NCBI RefSeq assembly: GCF_003205615.1
Contig: NZ_PYBV01000042.1
Location: forward strand, 23,477-87,476
From: Micromonospora arborensis
GTDB lineage: Bacteria; Actinomycetota; Actinomycetes; Mycobacteriales; Micromonosporaceae
Direction: 5' to 3'
DNA: 64,000 nt
In this document: positions 7,523 through 16,297 of the stretch, piece by piece
Position numbering within the stretch: the first letter of the stretch is position 1
Layout of the letters: every line of letters starts with the position of its first letter
The notes under the pieces: model-generated
The model's input: the letters and a program-made list of their open reading frames with translations, nothing else
Database searches by the model: none
Told to the model about the DNA's origin: nothing
Program-made: the position numbers and the translations under genes

Positions 7523-9076
7523 TCAGCCCGTGTGGCGTACCTCGCTGTCCCAGATCTGCGCCCACGGACGCCGCAGCCCGCGGCACACGTGGATCGGGCC
7601 GCCATTCTCGTCGTTGTCCACCTCAACCCGCTGGTCCACCCGGCCGGCGAGCGTGCACTCGTCGAACCAGGCGTTCAGCGGATCGGCGCGCTCCCAACCG
7701 ACCGCGATGACCACGTCCGCGTTGGCGGGCGGTCGACCGAAGTCGACCATGCTGTTGTGCCCGGAGTACGCCCGGGGCAGCTCACGGGTCGGACCGTACC
7801 GGGCCAGCGCACCGGCCTCGCCATAGTTGCTGGTGAGGATGACCGCCCGGGAGCGTTCCTCCAACGGCAGTCCACGGTGGACGGCGGCGACCGAGTCGGC
7901 GAGAGCCGGCCAGCCGATCGTCTCGCCGGCGTCGTAGTTGACGTCGACGACGAAACCGGGCAACCGGTCGGCCGGCAGCACCGGCAGCAGCAGCACGATG
8001 TTGGGCAGCAGGAGCGGCACCGTGCCCAGCGCGAGCAGCCCTCGCCGCAGCCGGACCGACCCGCGCGACGCCCACGCGACGGTCACCACCGTGCCGGCGG
8101 CGGTGAGGACCAGCAGCAGCGGCGCGTCGTAGTAACCCTTGCCGCCGGCGATCAGCACGACGCCGACCACGACCACCCAGGCCCAGCCCACCGCCCGGTA
8201 GGCCCGCCACGCCGGTCGCCGCAGCAGCGCGACGAGGCCGGCGATCCAGATCGGTACGGCGTAGGGGCTGATGATGACGAACTGGAGAGTGAACGCGTCG
8301 AGGCGGCCACTGTAGGAGCTGTCGCCCTCGGAGATGGAGGCCGCCACACCGAGCTGCGGGAAGCCGTTCGCCGCCTGCCAGATCAGGTTCGGCGCGGCCA
8401 GCAGCACGGCGATCCCGGCACCGGCGAGCACCCACCGGTCCCGCAGCAACCGACGTGGCCCGGCGATGAGCACTCCGGCGATCAGGCCCACGGCCAGCAG
8501 TGCGGGCAGCACCTTGCTGAGCATGCCCACACCCAGCGTCAGCCCGATGCCCAGCGCCCAGCGGCTGTCACCGGTACGCAGCAACCGCACCGTGCACCAC
8601 GCCGCGACCAGCCAGACCAGCAGGTCGACGGTGGTGGTGCTGAGCAGGTGCCCGCCGGCGAGCACGATGCCGGACAGCGCGGCGAGCCCTGCGGCGACGG
8701 TCTGCGCGCCCCGGCCGGCGCCCAACTCGCGGGCGATGGCGGCGACCAGCAGCACCGCACCGCCGGCCAGCAACGCCGACGGGGTACGCAGCACCACCAG
8801 GTTGCCCGGCGCGATCGTGTCCAGTAGCCGGGCCAGCACCGGGACCAGCGGGCCCTGATCGACGTAGCCCCAGTCGAGGTGTCGGCCGGCGAGCAGGAAG
8901 TACAGCTCGTCGCGGTGATAGCCGTAACGGCCGGCGAGCAGCAGCAACGTCAGGCTGGTCGCCGCGGCGATCAGCCACGGGGCGCGCGTGGACGCGCCGG
9001 GCTCCGGTGGTGACCCCGGCGATGGCGACTGAGCCGGCTCGTGAGGTCGGTCGATGTCGATCGCGGGCTCGCTCAC
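7523..9076 (-). CDS. GT39-type polytopic membrane glycosyltransferase
   Basis: The protein has 517 residues and a GTG start at 9076. A Pro-rich cytoplasmic leader of about 30 residues precedes the first membrane helix. The short first loop has GYHRDELYFLLAGRHLDWGY, the Asp-Glu motif of the PMT/ArnT/GT39 superfamily, which uses polyprenyl-phosphate sugars on the outer face of the membrane. About ten further hydrophobic helices follow, then a soluble C-terminal domain from about residue 375 with ILTSNYGEAGAL. Many actinomycetes encode such proteins; acceptor and sugar are unknown. It is divergent from the aldo-keto reductase gene. Confidence 0.8.
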   Translation of the reverse strand: MSEPAIDIDRPHEPAQSPSPGSPPEPGASTRAPWLIAAATSLTLLLLAGRYGYHRDELYFLLAGRHLDWGYVDQGPLVPVLARLLDTIAPGNLVVLRTPSALLAGGAVLLVAAIARELGAGRGAQTVAAGLAALSGIVLAGGHLLSTTTVDLLVWLVAAWCTVRLLRTGDSRWALGIGLTLGVGMLSKVLPALLAVGLIAGVLIAGPRRLLRDRWVLAGAGIAVLLAAPNLIWQAANGFPQLGVAASISEGDSSYSGRLDAFTLQFVIISPYAVPIWIAGLVALLRRPAWRAYRAVGWAWVVVVGVVLIAGGKGYYDAPLLLVLTAAGTVVTVAWASRGSVRLRRGLLALGTVPLLLPNIVLLLPVLPADRLPGFVVDVNYDAGETIGWPALADSVAAVHRGLPLEERSRAVILTSNYGEAGALARYGPTRELPRAYSGHNSMVDFGRPPANADVVIAVGWERADPLNAWFDECTLAGRVDQRVEVDNDENGGPIHVCRGLRRPWAQIWDSEVRHTG

Positions 9077-9198
9077 CCGCTCATGATGACCCGCGAGGTG
9101 GCGGCGTGGGTGCCCGTGCCCAGGGTCCGGCGGCCTCCCGTGCAGGTGGCCCCGTCGAGTGCGAAGATCAGCTTTGTCACTCGGACCGAAAGGACGAT

Positions 9199-10236
9199 AT
9201 GCGCTATCGCACTCTGGGCGCCACCGGCACGGTGGTGTCGACCCTGTGTCTGGGCACGATGACCTTCGGCGCGGAGACCGACGAGGCCGGCAGCTTCGCC
9301 CAACTGGACCGCTTCGTCGAGGCGGGCGGCACCTTCATCGACACCGCCGACGTCTACTCCACCGGGGTCTCGGAGGACATCGTCGGCCGCTGGCTGCGGA
9401 CGCGACCCGAGCTGCGTGACCGGCTGGTGATCGCCACCAAGGGACGGTTCCCGATGGGCCCGGGGGCGAACGACGCCGGCCTGTCCCGGGTGCACCTCAC
9501 CCGCGCCCTGGACGCCAGCCTGCGGCGGCTCGGCGTCGAGGCCGTCGACCTGTACCAGGCGCACGCCTGGGATCCGCTGACCCCACTGCCGGAGACGCTG
9601 CGATTCTTCGACGACGCGGTGCGCGCCGGCAAGATCCGCTACGCGGGGGTCAGCAACTTCACCGGTTGGCAGTTGCAGAAGGCCGCCCTACTCACCCAGC
9701 ACCTCAACCTCACCCCGATCGTGACCCTGCAACCGCAGTACAACCTGCTGGCCCGGGAGATCGAGTTCGAGCTGGTGCCGGTCTGCGAGAACGAGGGCAT
9801 CGGCATCCTGCCCTGGTCGCCGCTGGGCGGAGGCTGGTTGACCGGCAAGTACCAGCGCGACAGCCTGCCCACCGGTGCGACCCGGCTGGGGGAGAACCCG
9901 CAGCGCGGCGTCGAGGCGTACGCGGGTCGCAACGCCGAGGAGCGCACCTGGCGGGTGCTCGACGCGGTCGGGCAGGTCGCCGGTGAACGCGGAGTGTCCA
10001 TGTCGGCGGTGTCGCTGGCCTGGTTGGCGGCCCGACCGGCGGTCACCTCGGTGATCCTCGGCGCACGCACCACCGAGCAGCTCGACGACAACCTGACCGC
10101 CGCCGACCTGGTCCTCGACGCCGCACAGATGCGGCTGCTGGACGAGGCGAGCGCCCCGCTGGTGGGTGACTACCCGTACGGCGTCGCGGGTGTGCAACAG
10201 CGCGCCCGCAACCTGCCGACCACTCCCGGACAGTAA
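9199..10236 (+). CDS. Aldo-keto reductase
   Basis: The protein has 345 residues. ATG 9199 follows GAAAGGA at about 9188-9194; the open frame upstream has no family similarity. It has the AKR barrel signature: DTADVYS with the catalytic Asp/Tyr, IATKGRF with Lys, and DLYQAHAWDPLTPL with His. VSNFTGWQLQKA, ILPWSPLGGGWLTGKY and VILGARTTEQLDDNL are the cofactor-site blocks near the C-terminus. Members reduce aldehydes and ketones with NADPH in the cytoplasm; the substrate is not predictable. A GNAT gene follows after 84 bp on the same strand. Confidence 0.92.
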   Translation: MRYRTLGATGTVVSTLCLGTMTFGAETDEAGSFAQLDRFVEAGGTFIDTADVYSTGVSEDIVGRWLRTRPELRDRLVIATKGRFPMGPGANDAGLSRVHLTRALDASLRRLGVEAVDLYQAHAWDPLTPLPETLRFFDDAVRAGKIRYAGVSNFTGWQLQKAALLTQHLNLTPIVTLQPQYNLLAREIEFELVPVCENEGIGILPWSPLGGGWLTGKYQRDSLPTGATRLGENPQRGVEAYAGRNAEERTWRVLDAVGQVAGERGVSMSAVSLAWLAARPAVTSVILGARTTEQLDDNLTAADLVLDAAQMRLLDEASAPLVGDYPYGVAGVQQRARNLPTTPGQ

Positions 10237-10320
10237 CCGTCTTCCCCTCACCCATCTCGACGTGGTCGCCGAACTCGCCGGCGGCCCGACGGGAGAGTGA
10301 ACCGCGGCGATAATGGCGGA

Positions 10321-10917
10321 ATGCCGTTGCTCGTCGCACCCGCCCTGCCCGCCGGGAGCCTCGGCGCCCAGGAGCAACCCCACCTTCCGGTACGCCCCGG
10401 GCTGACGCTGCGGCCGTGGCGCGACGACGACGCCACGGCCGTCCGGGTCGCCTTCGACTGTCCGGCGATTCAGCGGTGGCACGTCCGTCGGCTCGACGGC
10501 GACGACGAGGCGCGGGCGTGGACGGCGCAGTGGGCGGGCCGCTGGCGCGCCGAGACGGCCGCCAGTTGGGCGATCGTCGACGCCGACGACCGACCGGTCG
10601 GTCAGGTGGGGCTGCGGGACGTGCTGCTGACCGAGGCGTCGGCGCAGGTGTCGTACTGGCTGGTGCCCGCCGCGCGCGGTCGGGGGATCGCCACCGACGC
10701 GCTGGGGGCAGTGACCCGGTGGAGCTTCACGCGGGCCGGTCTGCACCGGCTGGCCCTGGAGCACTCGACCGCGAACGCGGCGTCGTGCCGAGTGGCCACC
10801 CGGGCCGGCTTCACCGTGGAGGGTGTGCTCCGTGAGTCGGTTCGCCACGCCGACGGCTGGCACGACATGCACCTGCACGCACGGCTGGCGACGGGCTCCG
10901 TGGCACACACCCCCTAG
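10321..10917 (+). CDS. GNAT-family N-acetyltransferase (RimJ/RimL type)
   Basis: The protein has 198 residues. LRPWRDDDATAVRVAF starts the fold, VSYWLVPAARGRGIATDAL is the acetyl-CoA loop with the RGxGxA signature, and LEHSTANAASCRVATRAGF into VEGVLRES is the RimJ/RimL-type C-terminal motif. Such enzymes acetylate protein N-termini or small amines. ATG 10321 is used; a GTG eight codons upstream is possible. The stop codon TAG lies inside the left terminal repeat of the element at 10914-11153, so an insertion may have set the present C-terminus. Confidence 0.85.
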   Translation: MPLLVAPALPAGSLGAQEQPHLPVRPGLTLRPWRDDDATAVRVAFDCPAIQRWHVRRLDGDDEARAWTAQWAGRWRAETAASWAIVDADDRPVGQVGLRDVLLTEASAQVSYWLVPAARGRGIATDALGAVTRWSFTRAGLHRLALEHSTANAASCRVATRAGFTVEGVLRESVRHADGWHDMHLHARLATGSVAHTP

Positions 10918-11153
10918 ACGAGTAAGACGGTCCTAACTCAAGACGGGCTGCGGGCGCAGCGAAGGACGCTCGCCGTCCGCTTTGGCTGCCTGCCATGTCG
11001 ATGTGCTGTTGAGCGGTATACCTCAGAGGTATGAATATGACTCTGAGGTATACCGCTCACTACCGCATCCGCCCTGACGGAGGTGACCGACGGTCACCGC
11101 CGGCTGCCGGCTGCGCTCACAGTCCGGGCCAGGGTTAGGACTTAATCGTCTAG
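10914..11153. mobile_element. Candidate 240-bp MITE-like element with terminal inverted repeats
   Basis: The left end CTAGACGAgTAAG(acgg)TCCTAAC (10914-10937) matches the reverse complement of the right end (11134-11153) at 19 of 20 aligned positions with one 4-nt insertion. The interior contains no gene but holds a long perfect palindrome. The left end supplies the stop codon of the GNAT gene. Size, inverted ends and lack of coding sequence fit a non-autonomous element, but no target duplication is obvious and no second copy lies in this window. Confidence 0.45.
11010..11059. repeat. Perfect 19-bp-arm palindrome inside the MITE-like element
   Basis: Arms TGAGCGGTATACCTCAGAG and its exact complement are separated by a 12-nt A/T-rich loop. 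The arm itself carries the smaller palindrome ATACCTC-A-GAGGTAT with the following bases. It could be a protein-binding site, a fold-back hairpin for transposition, or a terminator for the convergent genes on each side. Confidence 0.7.
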
Positions 11154-11188
11154 GTGAGCCGGCAGGCGTTCCGGTCGACGGGACTCAG

Positions 11189-12457
11189 TCAGGGAGCGGC
11201 CGGGACGCTGGTGGTGGTGCCGTTGGCGTCGGTGACGCGTACGTCGGTGGCGGTCGCGGGCAGGAGGGCTGCGTTGCGGCCGGCGTCTTGCCATTGCCCT
11301 TCGCCGACTCGGTAACTCAGCGCCGACCCCTCGGCGGCGACGAGAATGCCCTGGTTGTCGGGCAGTCGTAGCCGCACCGGTAGGGGTGCCGTCCAGTCCG
11401 CGGTCGTGCTGCCCACCGCCTCGAAGGGGAAGTACTTGCGGGCGAGCAGCGCGATGACGCGGGAAGGATCGTCGTCGTACTGGATGGTTTCCACGAGGAG
11501 CCGCCGGCCGTCGGGGGTTGCCCCGTAGACCGACAGACGGGGAGAACCGTTGTGGGTGTGCACTCCGACGGGATCGACGTACCCGGCGAGGGCTTCGGCT
11601 GGCGCGCTGAAGTTCTGCGCGGCCGGGTCGGTGCTCCACACCTGCTCCGCGCCGGGCAACGTGTGGCGGACAAGCGGTGGCGCCGGCCGGTCTTTGCCGT
11701 CCGGAAAGAGGATCAGGCTCGTGCTGTCGATGTGGATCATGTTCTCCCGGCCGACTGGAGTCCCGGAGAGCGCGACGGTGAGCTTCGTACGCTGTGGCGG
11801 CACCGACAACACCGCCGCACCGTCTCGGAACACCACCGGTGTGAAGGTCCGTTCGACTGTGCCATCGGGCTCGTACCGCAGTTCCGCGGAGAACTCCACC
11901 GGCCGCCCGAAGTCGAGCACCAGCAGCACGTCGCGCTGCGATCCCAGCAGTGCCGCCTGCTCGAAGCCGTCTGTCCGGACATCGGTGACCTGCGTCCGGG
12001 TGCCGACGTGCGGCCCGTCGGCGGTGGGTTCGACGAATCCGACAGTTGTGCCGTGCGCGGTGCGTTGGGCGACGTAGGCGGCAGGGCCAGCAGGCGTAAC
12101 TCCTGCCCACACGACGTGCGGTTCGCCGCGCGGCAGATCCCCGACCTGCTTCGTTTGGCGCTGCCACGCCGCGCGGACCTGCCGCAGGTACCCGTCATCG
12201 GTGGCCAGATCACCTCGGGTGGGCTCGTCGAGCAGCGGGGCAGCGGCAGGTGCCCCTCCCGCGTCGCCTACCAGTTGAAGTCCGCCAGCCACCGGCACGG
12301 CCACCACGGCCGCGCAGACCGCCGCCAACACGGCCCGCCGGCGCACCACCCGGCGCCGACCACCCCGGCGCACCTCGCCGAGCAGGCCCGGCGGACTGAC
12401 CAGGTCATCCGTCGCGCGATGCAGGATGCCGCGCACGTCACTGTCGTTCATGGTCAT
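11189..12457 (-). CDS. CU044_5270-type membrane protein, sigma-factor partner
   Basis: The protein has 422 residues from ATG 12457. The cytoplasmic N-terminus MTMNDSDVRGILHRATDDLV is followed by a basic stretch and one membrane helix (about residues 42-62). A long extracytoplasmic domain without known catalytic motifs makes up the rest. This layout and the coupling to a SigE-family gene match the CU044_5270 family. The start overlaps the stop of the sigma gene by 4 bp (ATGA), so the two are translationally coupled. It may act as a membrane-bound regulator of the sigma factor; this is inferred from the pairing only. The larger open frame upstream is out-of-frame sigma-gene sequence. Confidence 0.7.
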   Translation of the reverse strand: MTMNDSDVRGILHRATDDLVSPPGLLGEVRRGGRRRVVRRRAVLAAVCAAVVAVPVAGGLQLVGDAGGAPAAAPLLDEPTRGDLATDDGYLRQVRAAWQRQTKQVGDLPRGEPHVVWAGVTPAGPAAYVAQRTAHGTTVGFVEPTADGPHVGTRTQVTDVRTDGFEQAALLGSQRDVLLVLDFGRPVEFSAELRYEPDGTVERTFTPVVFRDGAAVLSVPPQRTKLTVALSGTPVGRENMIHIDSTSLILFPDGKDRPAPPLVRHTLPGAEQVWSTDPAAQNFSAPAEALAGYVDPVGVHTHNGSPRLSVYGATPDGRRLLVETIQYDDDPSRVIALLARKYFPFEAVGSTTADWTAPLPVRLRLPDNQGILVAAEGSALSYRVGEGQWQDAGRNAALLPATATDVRVTDANGTTTSVPAAP

Positions 12458-12975
12458 CGCGTACTCCCGGTTTCGGTCGTGGGCGTGACGAGGCTCGATT
12501 CGGCCAGCGACTCTCGCAGCCGCGCCAACCCGCGCGACGCGTGACTTTTCACCGCACCCTCGGAGCAGCCCATCGCCGCCGCAACGTCGGCGACTGGCAG
12601 GTCTTCCAGGTAACGGAGCACGACAGTGGCCCGTTGCCGGGCCGGCAACGCCCGCAGCGCCCCGACGACCAGCTCGCGGACCGCCACGGTGTCGGCGTGG
12701 TCCCGGGCGACCCCGTCGTGGTCCCCGAGCGCCTGTTCCGGACGTCGGGCACGCCAACGCCACCGGTTGATCGAGCGGTTGACCAGCGCCCGTCGCGCGT
12801 ACGCCTCCGGGCTGGTCTGCACCCGACGCCATCGCACGTACACCTGCTCCAGCACTTCCTGAAGCAGGTCCTCCGCAGCGTGCCGGTCACCGGTCAGCAG
12901 AAAGGCGACCCGCAACAGCGCCACCGACCGTGTGCGAACGAAGTCATCGAACTCCGCCCCACGCGAATCCCTCAT
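12454..12975 (-). CDS. SigE-family ECF RNA polymerase sigma factor
   Basis: The protein has 173 residues from ATG 12975, preceded on its strand by GGGAGGGCAG, which decides the start over two upstream in-frame options. Region 2 reads FDDFVRTRSVALLRVAFLL and AAEDLLQEVLEQVYVRW; region 4 reads LPARQRATVVLRYLEDL and VADVAAAMGCSEGAVKSHAS. This is the SigE (SigE70-type actinobacterial ECF) subfamily. It is the first gene of a two-gene operon with the membrane partner at 11189-12457. The signal it answers to is unknown. Confidence 0.9.
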   Translation of the reverse strand: MRDSRGAEFDDFVRTRSVALLRVAFLLTGDRHAAEDLLQEVLEQVYVRWRRVQTSPEAYARRALVNRSINRWRWRARRPEQALGDHDGVARDHADTVAVRELVVGALRALPARQRATVVLRYLEDLPVADVAAAMGCSEGAVKSHASRGLARLRESLAESSLVTPTTETGSTR

Positions 12976-13079
12976 CTGCCCTCCCGGCCTCGTCACCCAG
13001 TAAGACACCACATCGGCTCGCGAGGTTTACCGGTTCACAGTTGAGGGTTCCTGGGGTCGGCCCAAAGGTACGACGGACG

Positions 13080-13661
13080 TCAGCGGCACACCCGATAGCG
13101 CAGGTGAAGCACCCGGTTGCCCTGGATCACCACGTCAGGATCCTCCAACAGGTGCTGCGCGTCGACCGACCCGAAGTAGCGCTTGCCGGACCCGAACACC
13201 ACCGGTACGACGTCCATACGCACCTCCTCGACCAGGCCCGCGGCAAGCACCTGGCCACCGACCTCGCCGGCGGCGACCTCGACCATGCGGTCACCCGCAA
13301 GCTCCTGCGCCCTGGCCACGGCTGCCTCGACGCCGTCGACGAAGTGAAACGGCGCCTCGGGGTCCCAGCCCTCGGGCGCCGGCCGGTGCGTCACGACGAC
13401 CACGTGGTCGATTCCGCCCGGCGGTTTCCCGTCCCAGCCGTCGGTCAGGTCGAAGACGTGGCGGCCGGCGACTGTCACCCCGATCTGGTCCCAGTACGGC
13501 CGGGTGTAGTCGTAGGACGTCTGCGACACCTTGAGCACTCCGCTGTCGTCCAGAGGGACGTCCCCGCTGGACAACCAGTCGAACAGAGGTCCGGGCTGGT
13601 CGTTCTCGTCGGCGATGAAGCCGTCCACCGACACCGAGCTGTACATGACCACCTTGCCCAC
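13080..13661 (-). CDS. RibD C-terminal/dihydrofolate-reductase-fold protein
   Basis: The protein has 193 residues. The GTG start (VGKVVMYSSVSVDGFIADEN) is preceded by GAGGAGAG on its strand; the long open frame upstream belongs to the AraC shadow. SVDGFIAD is the start signature of the RibD_C/DHFR-like family, and AAGEVGGQVLAAGLVEEVRM plus VVFGSGKRYF are the NADPH-site blocks. Family members are stand-alone reductases of unknown substrate, common in actinomycetes. It lies 65 bp downstream of an AraC-family gene on the same strand, so the two may be linked. Confidence 0.85.
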   Translation of the reverse strand: MGKVVMYSSVSVDGFIADENDQPGPLFDWLSSGDVPLDDSGVLKVSQTSYDYTRPYWDQIGVTVAGRHVFDLTDGWDGKPPGGIDHVVVVTHRPAPEGWDPEAPFHFVDGVEAAVARAQELAGDRMVEVAAGEVGGQVLAAGLVEEVRMDVVPVVFGSGKRYFGSVDAQHLLEDPDVVIQGNRVLHLRYRVCR

Positions 13662-13726
13662 GGGGCTCTCCTCTGCTTCGGGTGCCCCCAAATTAGCGTC
13701 TGGTGAGCTGTCGCTCTTGTAAGAAA

Positions 13727-14566
13727 TCAATCGGCCGGCAGCGGCCAACTGTCCAGCGCGTGGCCGGGATGTTCGCGCAGGAACCGCCGCCGGTCCTCGA
13801 CGTACCGGGTCGGCGTGAGCCCGGTGAACGCCCGGAACTCGTGGCCGAAATGGGCCTGGTCGAAGTAGCCTGCGCCACCGGCGAGGTCGGCCCAGTCGAT
13901 CGGTTCGGCGGGGTTGATCGCGAACACGGTGGCGACGAAGCGGTAGGAGCGGGCCAGCCGCTTCGGCGTGACACCGATGAGCTCTTTGAACCGCTGTGCC
14001 AGATGAGTGCTGCTGACACCGGCGGAAACCCTCAGGTCGTCGATAGCCACCGCCCCGCTGGTCGCAGCGATGATGCTGCTCGTATGGCGGACCAGCCCCA
14101 GGCCGGCGGGTTCGCCCAGCCGTCGCCTCAGCTCCTCCTCGAGCAGCGTCAGCATCTCGTGCGGTCCGTCCGCCGTGGCCAGCCGGTCTCGCAGCTCGGC
14201 GATGGCGGGCCGGCCCCACACCTGCTCCACCGTGACCGGCCGGTCACACAGCTCGGCCGCGGGCATCGGCAGGAACGGTGCCAGCCCCCACGGCTTGAAA
14301 TGCACGCCGACGGACCAGGTCCGGGGTGGGTAGCCGAACTCCAACGCGCGGGTGGACGTGGTGATTACGCAGCCGTCGGCGTACTCGACCGTCTCGATGT
14401 CGGTGCAGGCGCGGATGCGGAACGGCGCCCCGAGGTTGACGATGAGCAACGCCGCCGGACTTGCCGGCAGCGTCAGCCGGGCGTACGGCGGCGCACCCTC
14501 CAGGTAGTAGAGGTCGTCGATCAGCCCGTCCAGCGGCGGTCGTGGCACTCTGGACACGTACTCCAT
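13727..14566 (-). CDS. AraC-family transcriptional regulator
   Basis: The protein has 279 residues. MEYVSRVPRPPLDGLIDDLY begins a DUF6597-like sensor domain, with HFKPWGLAPFLPMPAAEL in its middle. The C-terminal domain has two helix-turn-helix motifs: IDDLRVSAGVSSTHLAQRF and ADLAGGAGYFDQAHFGHEF followed by the AraC signature FTGLTPTRY. The effector is unknown. The start is taken at ATG 14566; longer frames to 14728 pass into the 74-bp palindrome region and are unlikely. The RibD-type reductase downstream on the same strand is a plausible target. Confidence 0.85.
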   Translation of the reverse strand: MEYVSRVPRPPLDGLIDDLYYLEGAPPYARLTLPASPAALLIVNLGAPFRIRACTDIETVEYADGCVITTSTRALEFGYPPRTWSVGVHFKPWGLAPFLPMPAAELCDRPVTVEQVWGRPAIAELRDRLATADGPHEMLTLLEEELRRRLGEPAGLGLVRHTSSIIAATSGAVAIDDLRVSAGVSSTHLAQRFKELIGVTPKRLARSYRFVATVFAINPAEPIDWADLAGGAGYFDQAHFGHEFRAFTGLTPTRYVEDRRRFLREHPGHALDSWPLPAD

Positions 14567-14675
14567 GCCCAGAGCATCGCCGACATCGCGCGCCGGGATG
14601 GTCCAGCCGCGCCGCCGAAGGCACTTGTAGGTGGTCGGCTTGGCAATCGGCCAGTAGCAACCCGTGCGCGGGCAT

Positions 14676-14749
14676 GATCCACTCCAGGTCGCCGACATTG
14701 CGCTTTTCCTCGTCGCGGATACCGCCATGTCGGCGGACCGGAGTGGATC
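14676..14749. repeat. 74-bp intergenic palindrome, copy A
   Basis: The ends GATCCACTCC and its complement GGAGTGGATC enclose inner arms containing CGCCGACAT and ATGTCGGCG. Total length is exactly 74 bp, as in copies B (41422) and C (54617). It lies about 110 bp upstream of the AraC gene in a gene-free stretch. Confidence 0.75.
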
Positions 14750-14768
14750 CCGTGAGTGCTCGCCCGTC

Positions 14769-14806
14769 GGCGAAAGGCCCCCGGCCGGCGCCGGGAGCCT
14801 TTCGCC
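14769..14806 (-). terminator. Hairpin terminator
   Basis: Perfect inverted repeat GGCGAAAGGC / GCCTTTCGCC with a further paired GC-rich core. It lies 13 nt beyond the stop codon of the minus-strand remnant at 14819, so it was probably that gene's terminator. Confidence 0.7.
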
Positions 14807-14818
14807 TGGACCAGGCAG

Positions 14819-14945
14819 CTATCCGGCGACGAGCTGGGCTGACGCCTCGGGCGTCGGGGTCGTGCCGGTCGACCGGCGCAGCCGTAGCAGGGCGACGGTG
14901 CGGGCGCCGAGCACGCCGAGGTTGACGCCCGCCAGGCTAGGAAGC
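14819..14945 (-). pseudogene. 3' remnant of an unidentified gene
   Basis: The last 39 codons before the stop read AGVNLGVLGARTVALLRLRR then STGTTPTPEASAQLVAG, with consistent C/G third positions. Upstream the frame becomes irregular and no start was found. A hairpin terminator follows 13 nt after the stop, as for a real gene end. A truncated hydrophobic protein is likely; the family is unknown. The surrounding 14950-15050 shows nothing recognisable. Confidence 0.4.
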
Positions 14946-15050
14946 CCGGGATCCCCCACGCAGGACCCGAACGACAGGCACCACCCCTGACCTTCGTCAG
15001 GTCCCACCGGACACCGGTGGAGGCCTGCACCACCGGCGTCCGCGTGAGGA

Positions 15051-16283
15051 TCAGCGGACGGCGACGGGATCGGCCGGTTGCGGTTGCGGGGCCGCAGGCC
15101 AGGTGAGTCGGCGTACGCCGGGAACGAGCGCGGTGCCCGCGCAGGAGGCGAGGACCAGTAGGCCGGCGATTGCCAGCGGCACGGGCGCGCCGAACGCGTC
15201 GGCGGCCAGCGGTGCCAGGGCGTACCCCAACGGCATAGCGGCCAGCGACACCAGCCAGTCGTAGGAGGTGACGCGGGCCAGAACCTCCGGCGGGAAGTGC
15301 TGCTGCACGACGGTCTCCCAGACCGGGTTGAGGTAGCCGAGGGCGGTCAGCGCCACGGCGTACGCGGCGATCACCGCTGGGGCGGGCGCGGCGACGGCGA
15401 GTAGGACCAGCGGCGCGGCGTAGCTGGCCAGCCCGAGGTTGGCCAGCAGCACCGGCCGGTGTAGCCGGACCCGCCCGGCCAGCAGCGAACCGGTGAGCAT
15501 GCCGATCGCGCCGGCCTGCAACAACAGCACCCAGGTCGTCTCGCCGCCGAGGTTTTCGATGGCGATGGCCGGCCCGAGGGTCATCAGTACGGCGGCGGCG
15601 CCGTTCCACACGCCGTGCCCGAGCAGGCTGGTCCAGAACCAGTCGCGGGCGCGGACCTCGCCGAACCCGTGCCGTAGGTCGGCGAGGACGGAACGGCGGG
15701 GCACCGGCACGTGGCGGACGCGTACCAGCGCGAGCAGGGTGGCGCTGAGCGCGAACGACGCGCTGTCGAGGATGAATGCCCAGCCGGGCCCGGCGGCCCA
15801 GATCAGCGCGCCGGCCAGCGCCGGGCCGGCGAGCCGGCTGGTGTTGGCGGTGATCCCCATCAGGGCGTTGGCCCGCTGCCGGCCGGCCGGTTCGACGGTG
15901 CCGGCGACCAGCGGGGACGCGGTCGGCATGGCGAATGCCGACGCGGTGCCACCGAGCGCGGACGCCACGACGACAGTGGTCAGTGACGGGTCGTCGCCGA
16001 GCAACTGCAGGCCGACCGCGAGTTGGGTCGCGCAGCGGACCAGGTCGGCCAGCAGGGCGACCCGCCGGGCGTCGAACCGGTCGGCGACGACACCACCGAG
16101 TGGCAGCAGCAGCAACCGGGGGACCATCGCCGCGGCGAGGACGACGGCCAGCGCGCCGGTGGAGCCGGTGGCCCGCAGCACGGCCAGGGCCAGCGCGGCG
16201 GGCACCACCGCGTCGCCGAGAGCGGAGACGGTACGGCCCAGGAACAGCAGCCGGAAGGAGCGGGCGCGCAGGGGGTGAGGCAT
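15051..16283 (-). CDS. MFS efflux transporter
   Basis: The protein has 410 residues. ATG 16283 (MPHPLRARSFRLLFLGRTVS) matches the usual start of the MFS_3/enterobactin-exporter-like group. Twelve hydrophobic helices can be traced, with the cytoplasmic-loop motif GGVVADRFDARRVALLADLV between helices 2 and 3. Such proteins export drugs or metabolites by proton antiport in the inner membrane. The gene is divergent from a MarR regulator, with a series of regular half-sites between them, so it is almost certainly under that regulator. The longer open frame reaching 16877 is antisense to the MarR gene. Confidence 0.87.
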   Translation of the reverse strand: MPHPLRARSFRLLFLGRTVSALGDAVVPAALALAVLRATGSTGALAVVLAAAMVPRLLLLPLGGVVADRFDARRVALLADLVRCATQLAVGLQLLGDDPSLTTVVVASALGGTASAFAMPTASPLVAGTVEPAGRQRANALMGITANTSRLAGPALAGALIWAAGPGWAFILDSASFALSATLLALVRVRHVPVPRRSVLADLRHGFGEVRARDWFWTSLLGHGVWNGAAAVLMTLGPAIAIENLGGETTWVLLLQAGAIGMLTGSLLAGRVRLHRPVLLANLGLASYAAPLVLLAVAAPAPAVIAAYAVALTALGYLNPVWETVVQQHFPPEVLARVTSYDWLVSLAAMPLGYALAPLAADAFGAPVPLAIAGLLVLASCAGTALVPGVRRLTWPAAPQPQPADPVAVR

Positions 16284-16297
16284 ACCCCGCAACATAC

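Noticed and set aside
7340..8827. 495-residue plus-strand frame
   Set aside because: Opposite the GT39 gene; Gln/Arg/Asp-rich shadow.
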